Below are positions 43,969 to 52,633 of a DNA stretch of 64,000 nucleotides, piece after piece. The stretch's first letter is position 1, and each line of letters opens with the position of its first letter. The DNA is taken from the NCBI RefSeq assembly GCF_030005555.1, contig NZ_JASCQG010000008.1:98650-162649 (forward strand). The letters are read 5' to 3'. A program made the translations under genes and the position numbers. The notes below the pieces were generated by a model. It was given only the letters and a program-made list of their open reading frames with translations, did no database searches and was not told the DNA's origin. Source of the DNA: Empedobacter sedimenti (GTDB lineage: Bacteria > Bacteroidota > Bacteroidia > Flavobacteriales > Weeksellaceae).

Positions 43969-44826
43969 TTATCTATAAGTTAATTGAGAAAATATTGATT
44001 GATTAAATTCTTTTTTGGTTTTGAATTCATGATACTCAGCCCAAGATCCATTTTCTATCCTAAAAACGGTAATTAATACTTGAACTGAAGGATCGTTTTC
44101 GAAGAAATTTTTAATCTGCAAAACATACTCTTTATCATCAATTTTACCTTTTGTAATATCTATAACTCCAGATTTGAACGCTTTGTCAAAAGCAGTTGCA
44201 TAAGGTTCTACAGAAGCCATCTCGAATAAATTAGAGTATTTCCCTAAATAGTATTCGCGTTCATCTTTGTGTCCGTAAGTTGTTAAATTAAATTCTTTAT
44301 CTATTCTTACTTCTATTGCTTCTTCGTCGGTTTGTAAAGTAAACAAAACACGATTTTCTGATGGAAATTGATTGAAGTCGTTGTTCGTTTCTGCTGACTC
44401 ATAACGAACAGGTAAGTTAAGATAAACATCTGTTGGTTCATTTTTATCATCTTTACCAGGAGTAATATGTAGTTTATTACGATCCATCTTATTCTGCATC
44501 AAAATAATACTCGACATCGCAACACTATTAAAAATAGGATTTGCTCCATCTGTAGATAAATTGGTAAAACTACCTTCTTTACTTATCGCAAAATTTAATT
44601 TAGATTGAGCCGATTCTATATGCAAATAATCTGCAATATTAGAAAAGAAAGCGATTTGAGATTGCACATCTTGATTCAGATTCTTATTCATACATGATAC
44701 AAGATCTTTATTCTCAGTAAAAGTCTCACACCCAAAATAAACAGGCATTTTCTTAATACTCGATTTAGTTTGAGCAAAACTCAAAGACGAAAAAAAACAT
44801 GTTACGAACAGAAAAAAACTCTTCAT
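43969..44826 (-). CDS. Secreted protein with TonB-CTD-like N-domain, inside the nad operon
   Basis: A 285-residue exported protein with signal peptide about 1-19 (FFSSLSFAQ). Residues about 27-110 (MPVYFGCETFTENKDLVSCMNKNLNQ, then KLNFAISKEGSFTNLS, then NSVAMSSIILM) match the pattern of C-terminal domains of flavobacterial TonB proteins, FPGCE...CM followed by a KxGxxxN strand and an A/I helix. There is no membrane anchor and no Pro-rich linker. Residues about 125-285 are a second, unrecognised region. It sits exactly between nadB and nadC with 0-6 base gaps, so is co-expressed with NAD synthesis; the reason is unknown. Confidence 0.8.
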   Translation of the reverse strand: MKSFFLFVTCFFSSLSFAQTKSSIKKMPVYFGCETFTENKDLVSCMNKNLNQDVQSQIAFFSNIADYLHIESAQSKLNFAISKEGSFTNLSTDGANPIFNSVAMSSIILMQNKMDRNKLHITPGKDDKNEPTDVYLNLPVRYESAETNNDFNQFPSENRVLFTLQTDEEAIEVRIDKEFNLTTYGHKDEREYYLGKYSNLFEMASVEPYATAFDKAFKSGVIDITKGKIDDKEYVLQIKNFFENDPSVQVLITVFRIENGSWAEYHEFKTKKEFNQSIFSQLTYR

Positions 44827-46392
44827 TTATTTAAAATCTTTGTTGTAAAAAGTTCCACGATTTTCTTTTTGATTGATACTTTGCTGAATAATTAATTGCG
44901 CCACATCAACCAAGTTTCTCAATTCTAACAACTTTGGAGAAATAATAGAGAAATTGTAAATCTCTTTGACCATTTTTTCAATTTCATTGATACGTTGTTG
45001 CGCAATATCCAAACGAGAATTACTACGTACAATCCCGACCAATTCGCTCATCATCGCTTGTAATTGTTTACGCAAATACGAAATCAAAACTAATTCTTCT
45101 TGTACTTTCATTCCTTCAGCATTCCATTCTGGGAAATTGAAATCATAAATTCTGAAATGATTTTTCTCTAATTTATCAACCGTTTTTAATGCTGCACGAT
45201 GTCCAAAAACCATTGCCTCTAACAACGAATTTGACGCCAAACGATTTGCACCATGCAAACCAGTATTAGAACATTCGCCAACTGCAAATAAATTATCAAT
45301 GGAAGTTTTTCCATCTAAATCAACATCAATTCCTCCACATAAATAATGCGAAGCTGGCACAACAGGAACCAATTCTGTAAACATATCATATCCTTCGGAT
45401 TTACATTTTTCGTAAATATTAGGGAAATGTTCAAAGAATTTTTCTTTGTCTAAATGACGACAATCAATGTAAACATAATCATCACCACGCAATTTCATTT
45501 CATTATCAATTGCTCGCGCCACAATATCTCGCGAAGCTAACTCTTCACGCTCATCATATTTATGCATAAACAATTCGCCATCTTTTGTTCGCAATTTTGC
45601 TCCAAAACCACGAACAGCTTCCGAAATCAAAAATAGCTGTCCATCAAACTCACTGTAAAAAGCAGTAGGATGAAATTGAATAAATTGCATATTAGAAACC
45701 GAGGCATGCGCACGACGAGCCAAACCAATTCCATCGCCAGTCGCAATAATTGGATTGGTTGTATTTTTATAAACATGCCCAACCCCTCCCGTTGCAAGCA
45801 ACGTTATTTTGGCTAAATGACGTTCTACTTTTTCAGATTTTAAATCTAAAATATAAGCGCCATAGCATGTTGTTTTATCTGTTTTATCTTGACGAAGATG
45901 ATGCTCAGTAATTAAATCTACCACAAAATGATGCGTTAGCATCGTGATATTTGGATAAGTTTTGATGGTCTCTAACATGGCACGTTCAATTTCCCAACCC
46001 GTAATATCTTTATGATGAACAATTCTATTTTCGGTATGACCACCTTCTCTACCTAAATCATAAATACCATCGTGATTTTTGTCGAAACGAACACCCCAAT
46101 TTATAATTTCATTAATGCGTTCTGGCGCTTCTTTTACGACAACCTCAACAGCCTCTAACTTACACAAACCATCTCCTGCACGAAGCGTATCCTCGATATG
46201 TTTCTCAAAACTATCTTTCTCAAAATCGCTCACAACCGCAACTCCGCCTTGTGCGTATTTGGTATTTGTTTCGTCTTCGTTGGCTTTTGTTACAATTGTA
46301 ATTTTAGCATCTGGATAACGAATGGCAATTTTTAAAGCGTAAGAAAGCCCAGCAATACCAGAACCGATTACTAAAACATCTTGAATCGCCAT
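44827..46392 (-). CDS. nadB: L-aspartate oxidase
   Basis: A 521-residue FAD enzyme that oxidises L-aspartate to iminoaspartate, the substrate of NadA. The dinucleotide fold is at the N-terminus (LVIGSGIAGLSYALKIA), with TNTKYAQGGVAVV, the substrate region FIQFHPTAFY, RDIVARAIDNEM and SHYLCGGIDVDLDGKTSIDNLFAVGE. The C-terminal helical domain is present. Its start overlaps the stop of nadA by one base, and the next gene begins at its stop, so the operon is tightly packed. Confidence 0.97.
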   Translation of the reverse strand: MAIQDVLVIGSGIAGLSYALKIAIRYPDAKITIVTKANEDETNTKYAQGGVAVVSDFEKDSFEKHIEDTLRAGDGLCKLEAVEVVVKEAPERINEIINWGVRFDKNHDGIYDLGREGGHTENRIVHHKDITGWEIERAMLETIKTYPNITMLTHHFVVDLITEHHLRQDKTDKTTCYGAYILDLKSEKVERHLAKITLLATGGVGHVYKNTTNPIIATGDGIGLARRAHASVSNMQFIQFHPTAFYSEFDGQLFLISEAVRGFGAKLRTKDGELFMHKYDEREELASRDIVARAIDNEMKLRGDDYVYIDCRHLDKEKFFEHFPNIYEKCKSEGYDMFTELVPVVPASHYLCGGIDVDLDGKTSIDNLFAVGECSNTGLHGANRLASNSLLEAMVFGHRAALKTVDKLEKNHFRIYDFNFPEWNAEGMKVQEELVLISYLRKQLQAMMSELVGIVRSNSRLDIAQQRINEIEKMVKEIYNFSIISPKLLELRNLVDVAQLIIQQSINQKENRGTFYNKDFK

Positions 46393-47396
46393 TATTTTAT
46401 TTTTTCAGATAATTCTAACATTCTATTAATTGCAGCTAACGCTTTAACACGTAACTCTTCTTCGATTTGTATTTCTGGCAATTCATATTTCATGCACAGA
46501 TATAATTTTTCTAATGTTGATAATTTCATGTAAAAACATTCAGAACAATTACATGATTCATCTTGAACTAATGCTGGAATTAATGTTTTATTCGGAGCAA
46601 GTTTTGCCATTTCGTGCAAAATTCCTTCTTCCGTTGCCACAATAAATTCTTGGGCATCATTTTCTACCACATAATCTAACAAACGAGAAGTTGAACCAAT
46701 GAAATGCGCAAACTTCAATAAATCCTCTTGCGCTTCTGGATGCGCAATTAATTTCGCATTTGGATGATCTGCCATTTGTTGTGCAATTCTTTCTAATGAA
46801 AACGCTTCGTGCACCATACAAGCTCCGTCCCACAAAATCATTTTACGATTACAAACTTGATTTAAGTATCGTCCTAAATTACGATCTGGTGCAAAAATAA
46901 TTTCTTGATCTTCTGGCAACGAATTAATAATTGCTTCTGCATTCGAAGAAGTCACAATAATATCTGATTCGGCTTTAACACCTGCATCACAATTGATATA
47001 ACTTACCACAATTGCATTTGGATGTTGCTCACGCAAACCACGCAAACCTTCTGCTGAACATGAATCAGCCAAAGAACAACCTGCTTTTGTATCAGGTAAA
47101 ACAACTTTTTTGGTTGGATTAACAATTTTTGCAGCTTCAGCCATAAAATGAACACCACAAAAAACAATCATATCAGCATCTGTTTTTGCAGCAGCACGCG
47201 CTAATTGTAACGAATCGCCCAAATAATCGGCTAAATCCTGAATTTCTCCAGATTGATAATAATGCGCCAAAATCACTGCATTTTTCTCTTTGCGTAATTT
47301 GTTAATTTCAGCAATTAAATCGGTTCCTTTTGGAATTTCTACATCCAAATAACCTCTATAATCTAATTTTTCTATCGCTTGTTCTAATGTATTCAT
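46392..47396 (-). CDS. nadA: Quinolinate synthase
   Basis: A 334-residue [4Fe-4S] enzyme that condenses iminoaspartate with dihydroxyacetone phosphate. The three cluster cysteines are visible in FCGVHFMAEAAK, in ILWDGACMVHE, and in the C-terminal ESCNCSECFYMK region; AGCSLADSCSAEGL and VILAHYYQSGEIQDLADYLGDSL are typical. Its cluster could come from the Mrp/NifU pair at 29.7-31.1 kb. It follows the C1 peptidase gene after 12 bases and overlaps nadB. Confidence 0.97.
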   Translation of the reverse strand: MNTLEQAIEKLDYRGYLDVEIPKGTDLIAEINKLRKEKNAVILAHYYQSGEIQDLADYLGDSLQLARAAAKTDADMIVFCGVHFMAEAAKIVNPTKKVVLPDTKAGCSLADSCSAEGLRGLREQHPNAIVVSYINCDAGVKAESDIIVTSSNAEAIINSLPEDQEIIFAPDRNLGRYLNQVCNRKMILWDGACMVHEAFSLERIAQQMADHPNAKLIAHPEAQEDLLKFAHFIGSTSRLLDYVVENDAQEFIVATEEGILHEMAKLAPNKTLIPALVQDESCNCSECFYMKLSTLEKLYLCMKYELPEIQIEEELRVKALAAINRMLELSEKIK

Positions 47397-47408
47397 TTGT
47401 GAGTGTTT

Positions 47409-48527
47409 TTATTTTATACCTAATTGCTTTTTCACTTCTTTTGACAATGCATCTTTGTGCACTGTAAAAGCAATTGACTTCATTCTGAAAAAAGGTTTCG
47501 ACATATAAATATGACCATTATTTCCTAAATCTGTTGTTCCCCAAGAATTTTTAACATCATAATATTGATTTCCCAATTGATCATTCAAAATTCCCGTAAT
47601 ATGCATTAAATGGTCATCTTCTGTCGAATAATCTTCGAAACCTTTTTGACGTTCATCAGCAGAAACCCATTTTTCAGGTAAAATCTGAACAAAATAATCT
47701 GATTCTAAACCTTCTGAAGGCCATATTGCCATTCCATATTTTTTAGAAAATGTTTTTTCCGAAACATCTGTATCAAAAGCCGCTGTGTATCCTTTATATA
47801 ATGCTTCATCCAAAACTTTCATGTATTCATCTAACGGTAAATTATAATATGAACCATTTGAGAAATTATCTGGCACTTGTAAAATAAATTGCGAATAATA
47901 TGGCGCTTGCTGAAAAGATGTTAAGGTTACATAATCATCTGGATTAATTTTCAGAAATTTTGCAAATTCTTGCGGTGTATATTCTTTTCCTTCGAATTTG
48001 AATTTTGTCGGAGGAACACCTAATTTATCATTCAATTTTTGATCAAATTTTGATTTCCAATCTGCTGTTAAATATTTTTTAGGATTTTTTACAATCGAAT
48101 CTAATCCAACTTTCAAATCCTTTACCAACATTTCGTGGTTATGTTTCACATCTGTTCCATTCGCAAAACCTGCATAAACTTCGTTTGGAACTAATCCATT
48201 TTTACGAACCGAATTTAAAACATCATGCGACAAACCACCTTCGCTAAATTGAGCTTTTCCTTGGCGATATACATAATTATACGCTTTTACAGGATAAGTA
48301 AAACGCACATTATACATTTCCGATAAATCGACATCTTTTCCTGTCAAACGTTTCACTTCCGATTCTAAAAAAGAAGTTGTCGAAAATGACCAACAAGTTC
48401 CTGTTTTTCCTTGCGAAATAATAGGAAGTGCAGAATTATTAACTAATTCTTTGAATTTGAAAGGTGTTTCTTGAGCGGTTGCTAAAAAGCTAACTAAAGC
48501 AAATGCTCCGAATATATATTTTTTCAT
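47409..48527 (-). CDS. Secreted C1-family cysteine peptidase (bleomycin hydrolase-like)
   Basis: A papain-fold peptidase of 372 residues from the ATG at 48527 (MKKYIFGAFALVSFLATAQ, a clear signal peptide); a longer start at 48548 is less likely. The catalytic Cys45 lies in QGKTGTCWSFSTTSFLESE, the His in EDDHLMHITGILN and the Asn in YYDVKNSWGTTDLGNNGH, as in aminopeptidase C/bleomycin hydrolase. It is exported, unlike the cytosolic PepC, and is probably a periplasmic aminopeptidase. It sits 12 bases before nadA, so it leads the nad operon; the functional link is not obvious. Confidence 0.9.
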   Translation of the reverse strand: MKKYIFGAFALVSFLATAQETPFKFKELVNNSALPIISQGKTGTCWSFSTTSFLESEVKRLTGKDVDLSEMYNVRFTYPVKAYNYVYRQGKAQFSEGGLSHDVLNSVRKNGLVPNEVYAGFANGTDVKHNHEMLVKDLKVGLDSIVKNPKKYLTADWKSKFDQKLNDKLGVPPTKFKFEGKEYTPQEFAKFLKINPDDYVTLTSFQQAPYYSQFILQVPDNFSNGSYYNLPLDEYMKVLDEALYKGYTAAFDTDVSEKTFSKKYGMAIWPSEGLESDYFVQILPEKWVSADERQKGFEDYSTEDDHLMHITGILNDQLGNQYYDVKNSWGTTDLGNNGHIYMSKPFFRMKSIAFTVHKDALSKEVKKQLGIK

Positions 48528-48592
48528 TTGTGTTTGTATAGATTTCAAAAGTAAAATTATTTTATGAGGTTTTTAACGAAAGATGGAGGAAG

Positions 48593-48619
48593 TTTAGAAT
48601 TACGATTTTAGAATTACGA
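48593..48619. repeat. Two direct copies of a 13-14 base unit
   Basis: tttagaattacga (48593-48605) is repeated as ttttagaattacga (48606-48619), followed by attatt. This GAATTAC-type repeat lies between the divergent peptidase and pyrEF genes. Confidence 0.6.
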
Positions 48620-48772
48620 ATTATTACAAGTTTTTAACATTACTGGATTCTGCATTCAGTATAAAATTTCAGTATTCGAACAAATTATAAATCAAATTAG
48701 TATAAATATTCAATTTTTATTCATCTTAAAATTAATTTTCGTGAAAATGCCATAAATGACTCAAAAACCTAT

Positions 48773-48780
48773 TAACTTTG
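48773..48780 (+). promoter_or_regulatory. -7 promoter box (TAACTTTG) of pyrEF
   Basis: A TAnnTTTG match only 17 bases before the start codon; the mRNA would have a leader of about 10 bases. Confidence 0.5.
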
Positions 48781-48796
48781 CTCAAACATTACGCAA

Positions 48797-50152
48797 ATGC
48801 AACCAAGAGAAGATTTTTTATTGAAAGCTTACGAGCTGGGAATTATAAAATTTGGAAATTTTACTTTAAAAAGTGGTATAGAATCTCCTTTCTATGTCGA
48901 TTTAAGACCTTTAGCTTCGAGTCCACAATTACTAAAAACTTTAGCAAATAACTTATTAGATTTAGTTGAAGATGTAGAATACGACTTGATTTGTGGTGTG
49001 CCTTATGCAGCTTTGCCGATGGCGACTACAATGAGTTTAACATCGAATATTCCTTTGATTATCAAACGTAAAGAAAACAAAGGTTACGGTACTAAACGTA
49101 TGGTAGAAGGTGTTTTTGCAGAAGGACAATCTTGTCTTTTGGTAGAAGATGTAATTACTTCTGGACAATCTTTGTTAGAAACAATTGATCAAGTTGAGCG
49201 CGAAGGTTTACGTGTAAAAGATTTGGTTGTTGTTTTGGATCGTGCGCAAGGTGGTTCTGAAAAATTGAAAGAACAAGGTTACAATGTGAAAACGTTATTT
49301 ACAATTCACGAGGTAATCGATATTTTACATAAATATCACCGTTTGAGCGATGCTGAAGCGAAAAAAATCAAAGACTTTTTAGCTTTACCGCCAGAAGCAG
49401 TTCCTGCAAAACAACGTATTGCATTGGAGAACAAAAAAATTGTACATCCAGTTGGAAAACGTTTGGTTGAATTAGCATTGAAAAAACAATCTAACTTAAT
49501 TGCTTCTGCAGATTTAATTACTTCTGAAGAAATTACAGATTTCGCTAAAAAAGTTGGTGATCATATTGTTGCGTTAAAATTACACTCAGATATTATTCAA
49601 GATTTTTCGGATAACTTAATTGTTGAGTTGAAAAAAATCGCGCGTGAAAAAGAATTCTTATTATTCGAAGATCGCAAATTTGGTGATATCGGAAATACGC
49701 AAGAATTACAATTTAAGAAATCGATTTACAAAATTTCTGATTGGGCAGATTTAGTAACTGTTCATCCAATTGGAGGTTTAGAATCGTTGAAAGTTTTCGA
49801 AAATACAGGAGTTATCACAATTGTTGAAATGTCTTCGAAAGGAACATTGACTGATGATTATTACTTTACAAAAGCAATTAATGTATCAGAACAATCTGGT
49901 AATGTTTTGGGAGCTGTTGCACAACGCCAAGTTCCGGATAACTTGTTATTGTTTACACCTGGTGTTAATATTTCTTCAACTGGAGATAGCAAAGGACAAC
50001 AGTACAATACGCCAGAATTAGTTTTCAAAAATTACCACACAGATTTTATGATTGTTGGTCGTGGAATTTACAAAGCTGTTGATGTAAAAACTGCAGCAAA
50101 AGAATACCAAACTTTAGGTTGGGTTTCTTACCTACAAAGTTTGAATAACTAA
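48797..50152 (+). CDS. pyrEF: Bifunctional orotate phosphoribosyltransferase / OMP decarboxylase (UMP synthase-like)
   Basis: A 451-residue fusion for the last two steps of de novo UMP synthesis. Residues 1-200 are PyrE: FTLKSGIESPFYVDLR, the loop KENKGYGTKRMVEG, and PRPP site LLVEDVITSGQS (114-125). Residues about 210-451 are PyrF: IVHPVGKRLVELALKK, VALKLHSDI (K261), FEDRKFGDIGNT (D292, K294, D297), and FTPGVNISSTGDSKGQQYNTPE. The order PyrE-PyrF and the DRKFGDIGNT and GQQYNTP signatures are those of eukaryotic UMP synthase, not of the short bacterial PyrF. Probably expressed alone. Confidence 0.96.
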   Translation: MQPREDFLLKAYELGIIKFGNFTLKSGIESPFYVDLRPLASSPQLLKTLANNLLDLVEDVEYDLICGVPYAALPMATTMSLTSNIPLIIKRKENKGYGTKRMVEGVFAEGQSCLLVEDVITSGQSLLETIDQVEREGLRVKDLVVVLDRAQGGSEKLKEQGYNVKTLFTIHEVIDILHKYHRLSDAEAKKIKDFLALPPEAVPAKQRIALENKKIVHPVGKRLVELALKKQSNLIASADLITSEEITDFAKKVGDHIVALKLHSDIIQDFSDNLIVELKKIAREKEFLLFEDRKFGDIGNTQELQFKKSIYKISDWADLVTVHPIGGLESLKVFENTGVITIVEMSSKGTLTDDYYFTKAINVSEQSGNVLGAVAQRQVPDNLLLFTPGVNISSTGDSKGQQYNTPELVFKNYHTDFMIVGRGIYKAVDVKTAAKEYQTLGWVSYLQSLNN

Positions 50153-50173
50153 GATTTAAACAAAATTTTAATA

Positions 50174-50203
50174 AAAAAATCCACTCAAAAGAGTGGATTT
50201 TTT
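50174..50203. terminator. Bidirectional terminator
   Basis: A 13-bp stem, aaaaaatccactc (50174-50186) with gagtggatttttt (50191-50203), loop aaaa, between convergent genes. Confidence 0.9.
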
Positions 50204-50213
50204 GTTTCTATAA

Positions 50214-51815
50214 TTATTTCTTCAAAAGATTAATACTTACTGTAGCTAATTCATTGTTCGGATATTTTTTAAACAATGAATGATCTGGAATTAAACCTGT
50301 TTCTTGACAAATGCGGTGAAAAACATCAACTTCAACAATATATTGATCAGAAAAACCATGCGTTGCATCATAAGCTGTTGCTGGAGTTTCTCCTAAATTT
50401 TTTGCTGTTAATTCTGGTATAATAGTATGTAACTCTATTAACAACAATCCAAATTTACCTACATAAGGCGACCATTTTTTGAGATGATTTAATAAGTTTT
50501 GCTCCACATCGTTATTTGATAAACGTTCTCCTCTAAAAGCAAAAGCTCCGGTTGAAGTACTTATTTTAGATGTTTCTACATCTTTTACATCTTCCCAAAT
50601 ACGGTTATGGTCTAAAAATGTTCTAATATTTAATAAATCACTCAATTCAATAGAATAATCATTCTTCAAATCATCTGCTAAACGATCTGGATCGCCAATA
50701 TCTCCCCAAATTACTTTAGCCCAAATATCATTTTTAATCAAATTTGCACGAGTCACTTTTAGCGCCGCCTGATTATAATCTGCACCAACTAAAAACAATG
50801 GATAATCGTCCAAATGTTTTCCTCTCAGCGTTTGTCTTTCGATAACATCATACAAATGTTGCAAAAGCGCACCATTGCCACATCCCATGTCCAAAATACC
50901 TTTGGGTTGTTCTTCTAACGGACGATTAAAGATATCAATGATAAACTCATCTACCACTTTAAAATAGGTTGAATGCGCACCGCCACTACCCCAAACGTTC
51001 ATTTCTCTATTTACATGTTGCTCATCTTCACCTTCAGCAATTTCACGAAGTTTGGTTGGTGAACCAAAAAGCAAATCATTCAGCTTTGCAAACATTGGTA
51101 AATAAGAAACCGTTACTCCATAAGAAGTTGCTCTACGAGCAAAAAACAATCCTTCTTCTGTAAATTTATAATTCTTTTCCTGTCTTGTAAACCAGCCTAA
51201 TTCTGCTAAACGCTCTAAAACTTTTTCAAAAGCTTGAGGATTTTTATGAAATTCATCTGGATTGAATGATGCTTCCATAAAATATTTATGAAATAAACCA
51301 CTCATTCCCATTCGGACAATAATTGGTCCTACTAAAACACCTTCGATATGTTTGGTAATTTGATAATGAAGTGGTTTCTCCAGAAATTCTTCATCCTCAG
51401 CAGTCATTAAATAGGTTTTATACTTGTCAAATAGTTTTACCCACTTTTTACAAAACTCATCCGAAAAATCATGTTGCTTCAACACTTCATCTTCAGCTAA
51501 AAAATTAGCTAAATCCTGGTAAATATCAATATTTGTAAATGCTCTATCAGAATATTTATTGGTCTGTATTTCTACTGTATTGCTTTCGTTGTTCACAGAA
51601 TATTCAAGCATATTTTGCGATGCCAAAACACGCAAAGCTACATTTAGATAACCTTCGTTTGATTGAAATTCTTTTGTCAATTCATCGATCATCATCGATT
51701 TATGTTCAACAATATAGTGCAACACACCTTTGCTCGCTAACGCATTTAAAACTGGAGCAGTAACCAAACCATCAAGATGTCTGAAAATTAACGATCTCAA
51801 ATATTTTTTATCCAT
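50214..51815 (-). CDS. Class I SAM-dependent methyltransferase with duplicated N-terminal modules
   Basis: A 533-residue protein. The methyltransferase core is at about residues 300-530, with ILDMGCGNGALLQHLYD (GCGNG 311-315), FLVGADYNQAALKVTRANL and VIWGDIGDPDRLADDL. Before it are two related helical, winged-helix-like modules: about 6-75 (IFRHLDGLVTAPVLNALASKG, then ALRVLASQNML) and about 150-225 (ITKHIEGVLVGPIIVRMGMSG, then VLERLAELGWF). The set-up recalls methyltransferases that act on carrier-bound or small-molecule substrates, with dimerising N-domains. The substrate is unknown and there is no biosynthetic cluster beside it. The region 226-300 is unassigned. Confidence 0.85.
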   Translation of the reverse strand: MDKKYLRSLIFRHLDGLVTAPVLNALASKGVLHYIVEHKSMMIDELTKEFQSNEGYLNVALRVLASQNMLEYSVNNESNTVEIQTNKYSDRAFTNIDIYQDLANFLAEDEVLKQHDFSDEFCKKWVKLFDKYKTYLMTAEDEEFLEKPLHYQITKHIEGVLVGPIIVRMGMSGLFHKYFMEASFNPDEFHKNPQAFEKVLERLAELGWFTRQEKNYKFTEEGLFFARRATSYGVTVSYLPMFAKLNDLLFGSPTKLREIAEGEDEQHVNREMNVWGSGGAHSTYFKVVDEFIIDIFNRPLEEQPKGILDMGCGNGALLQHLYDVIERQTLRGKHLDDYPLFLVGADYNQAALKVTRANLIKNDIWAKVIWGDIGDPDRLADDLKNDYSIELSDLLNIRTFLDHNRIWEDVKDVETSKISTSTGAFAFRGERLSNNDVEQNLLNHLKKWSPYVGKFGLLLIELHTIIPELTAKNLGETPATAYDATHGFSDQYIVEVDVFHRICQETGLIPDHSLFKKYPNNELATVSINLLKK

Positions 51816-51903
51816 TTAGGTTTATTTTTCTATTATAAATATATTGAATATTGCAATACAAATACGTGAATGAAATTCTAAAATTTGAATTATTTTTCAT
51901 AAA

Positions 51904-51928
51904 AAAAACCACTCAAATCATGAATGGT
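51904..51928 (-). terminator. Probable terminator of the PepSY-like gene
   Basis: A ten-base stem with one mismatch (51904-51913 with 51919-51928) just past the stop codon at 51944. Confidence 0.5.
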
Positions 51929-51943
51929 TTATATGTAATTGAA

Positions 51944-52546
51944 TTAGCTTTTTGCGACGAAATTTCCGTTTAAATCAAACTTTAATGTAGGCGAATTGTG
52001 TTGTAACAATTCTACTTTTATTTCTTTCTGATCTTTTTCTATTTTCTCTATTCCTACTTTAGGATAACTTTTTCCGATATACTCTACAATTGATTTTGGT
52101 ATAAACTCAGTCGGAATTGGATTATTCAGTTCACTCTTTACTTCTTTCCATTCTCCGTTTTCAGAAAACTCAACTTTAATTCCATTTTCTAATTGAATTT
52201 TATAAGTAGAAGTCGTACGCTCTGTTTCTTTTAAACTATGTAGAAACTTTACATTTCCTAAATTCTGAGCAATAAAATTTTGAGCTGCGACTGGTAATTC
52301 ATTCCCCGAAATCAGCTTTTCGTTTGCGTCTAATTTCTCTGTTTTCTGTTTTCCTTTATCGTCTAAAACTACGTAAGAATCTTGAGGTGTCTGTGAAGAA
52401 TCTGCAATATCATTTTCTGAAACCAAAGCATCTTCTGGTAATTCAGTTTTGCTAATTTCTGTTGAAGTTGTTGTTTCTTTTTTAGACTCACACGAATAAA
52501 AAGTAAAAAGTGAGAGACTTGCGGCTATTAATACTATTTTTCTCAT
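51944..52546 (-). CDS. PepSY-like domain lipoprotein
   Basis: A 200-residue lipoprotein (lipobox FYSC, Cys19) with a low-complexity Glu/Thr/Ser linker to about residue 75. A domain with two PepSY-like (BLIP/DUF2874-type) repeats follows: LPVAAQNFIAQNLGNVKFLHSLKE...YKIQLENGIKVEFSENGEWKEV and IPKSIVEYIGKSYPKVGIEKIEKD...VELLQHNSPTLKFDLNGNF. Such proteins are secreted in Bacteroidota and some inhibit peptidases or bind hydrolases; the role here is unknown. Monocistronic by its flanking terminators. Confidence 0.88.
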   Translation of the reverse strand: MRKIVLIAASLSLFTFYSCESKKETTTSTEISKTELPEDALVSENDIADSSQTPQDSYVVLDDKGKQKTEKLDANEKLISGNELPVAAQNFIAQNLGNVKFLHSLKETERTTSTYKIQLENGIKVEFSENGEWKEVKSELNNPIPTEFIPKSIVEYIGKSYPKVGIEKIEKDQKEIKVELLQHNSPTLKFDLNGNFVAKS

Positions 52547-52591
52547 AATTGTTGATTTCGAGAAAAAATATCAAGCATTATACCACAACAA

Positions 52592-52620
52592 AAAAGCCGA
52601 TTAAAATTTAACCGACTTTT
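52592..52620 (-). terminator. Strand-specific terminator of the GH13 gene
   Basis: Stem 52592-52605 with 52607-52620. Two positions pair only as G-U on the minus strand (C-A mismatches on the plus strand), so it favours leftward transcripts. Confidence 0.75.
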
Positions 52621-52633
52621 AAGATTTTATCTT

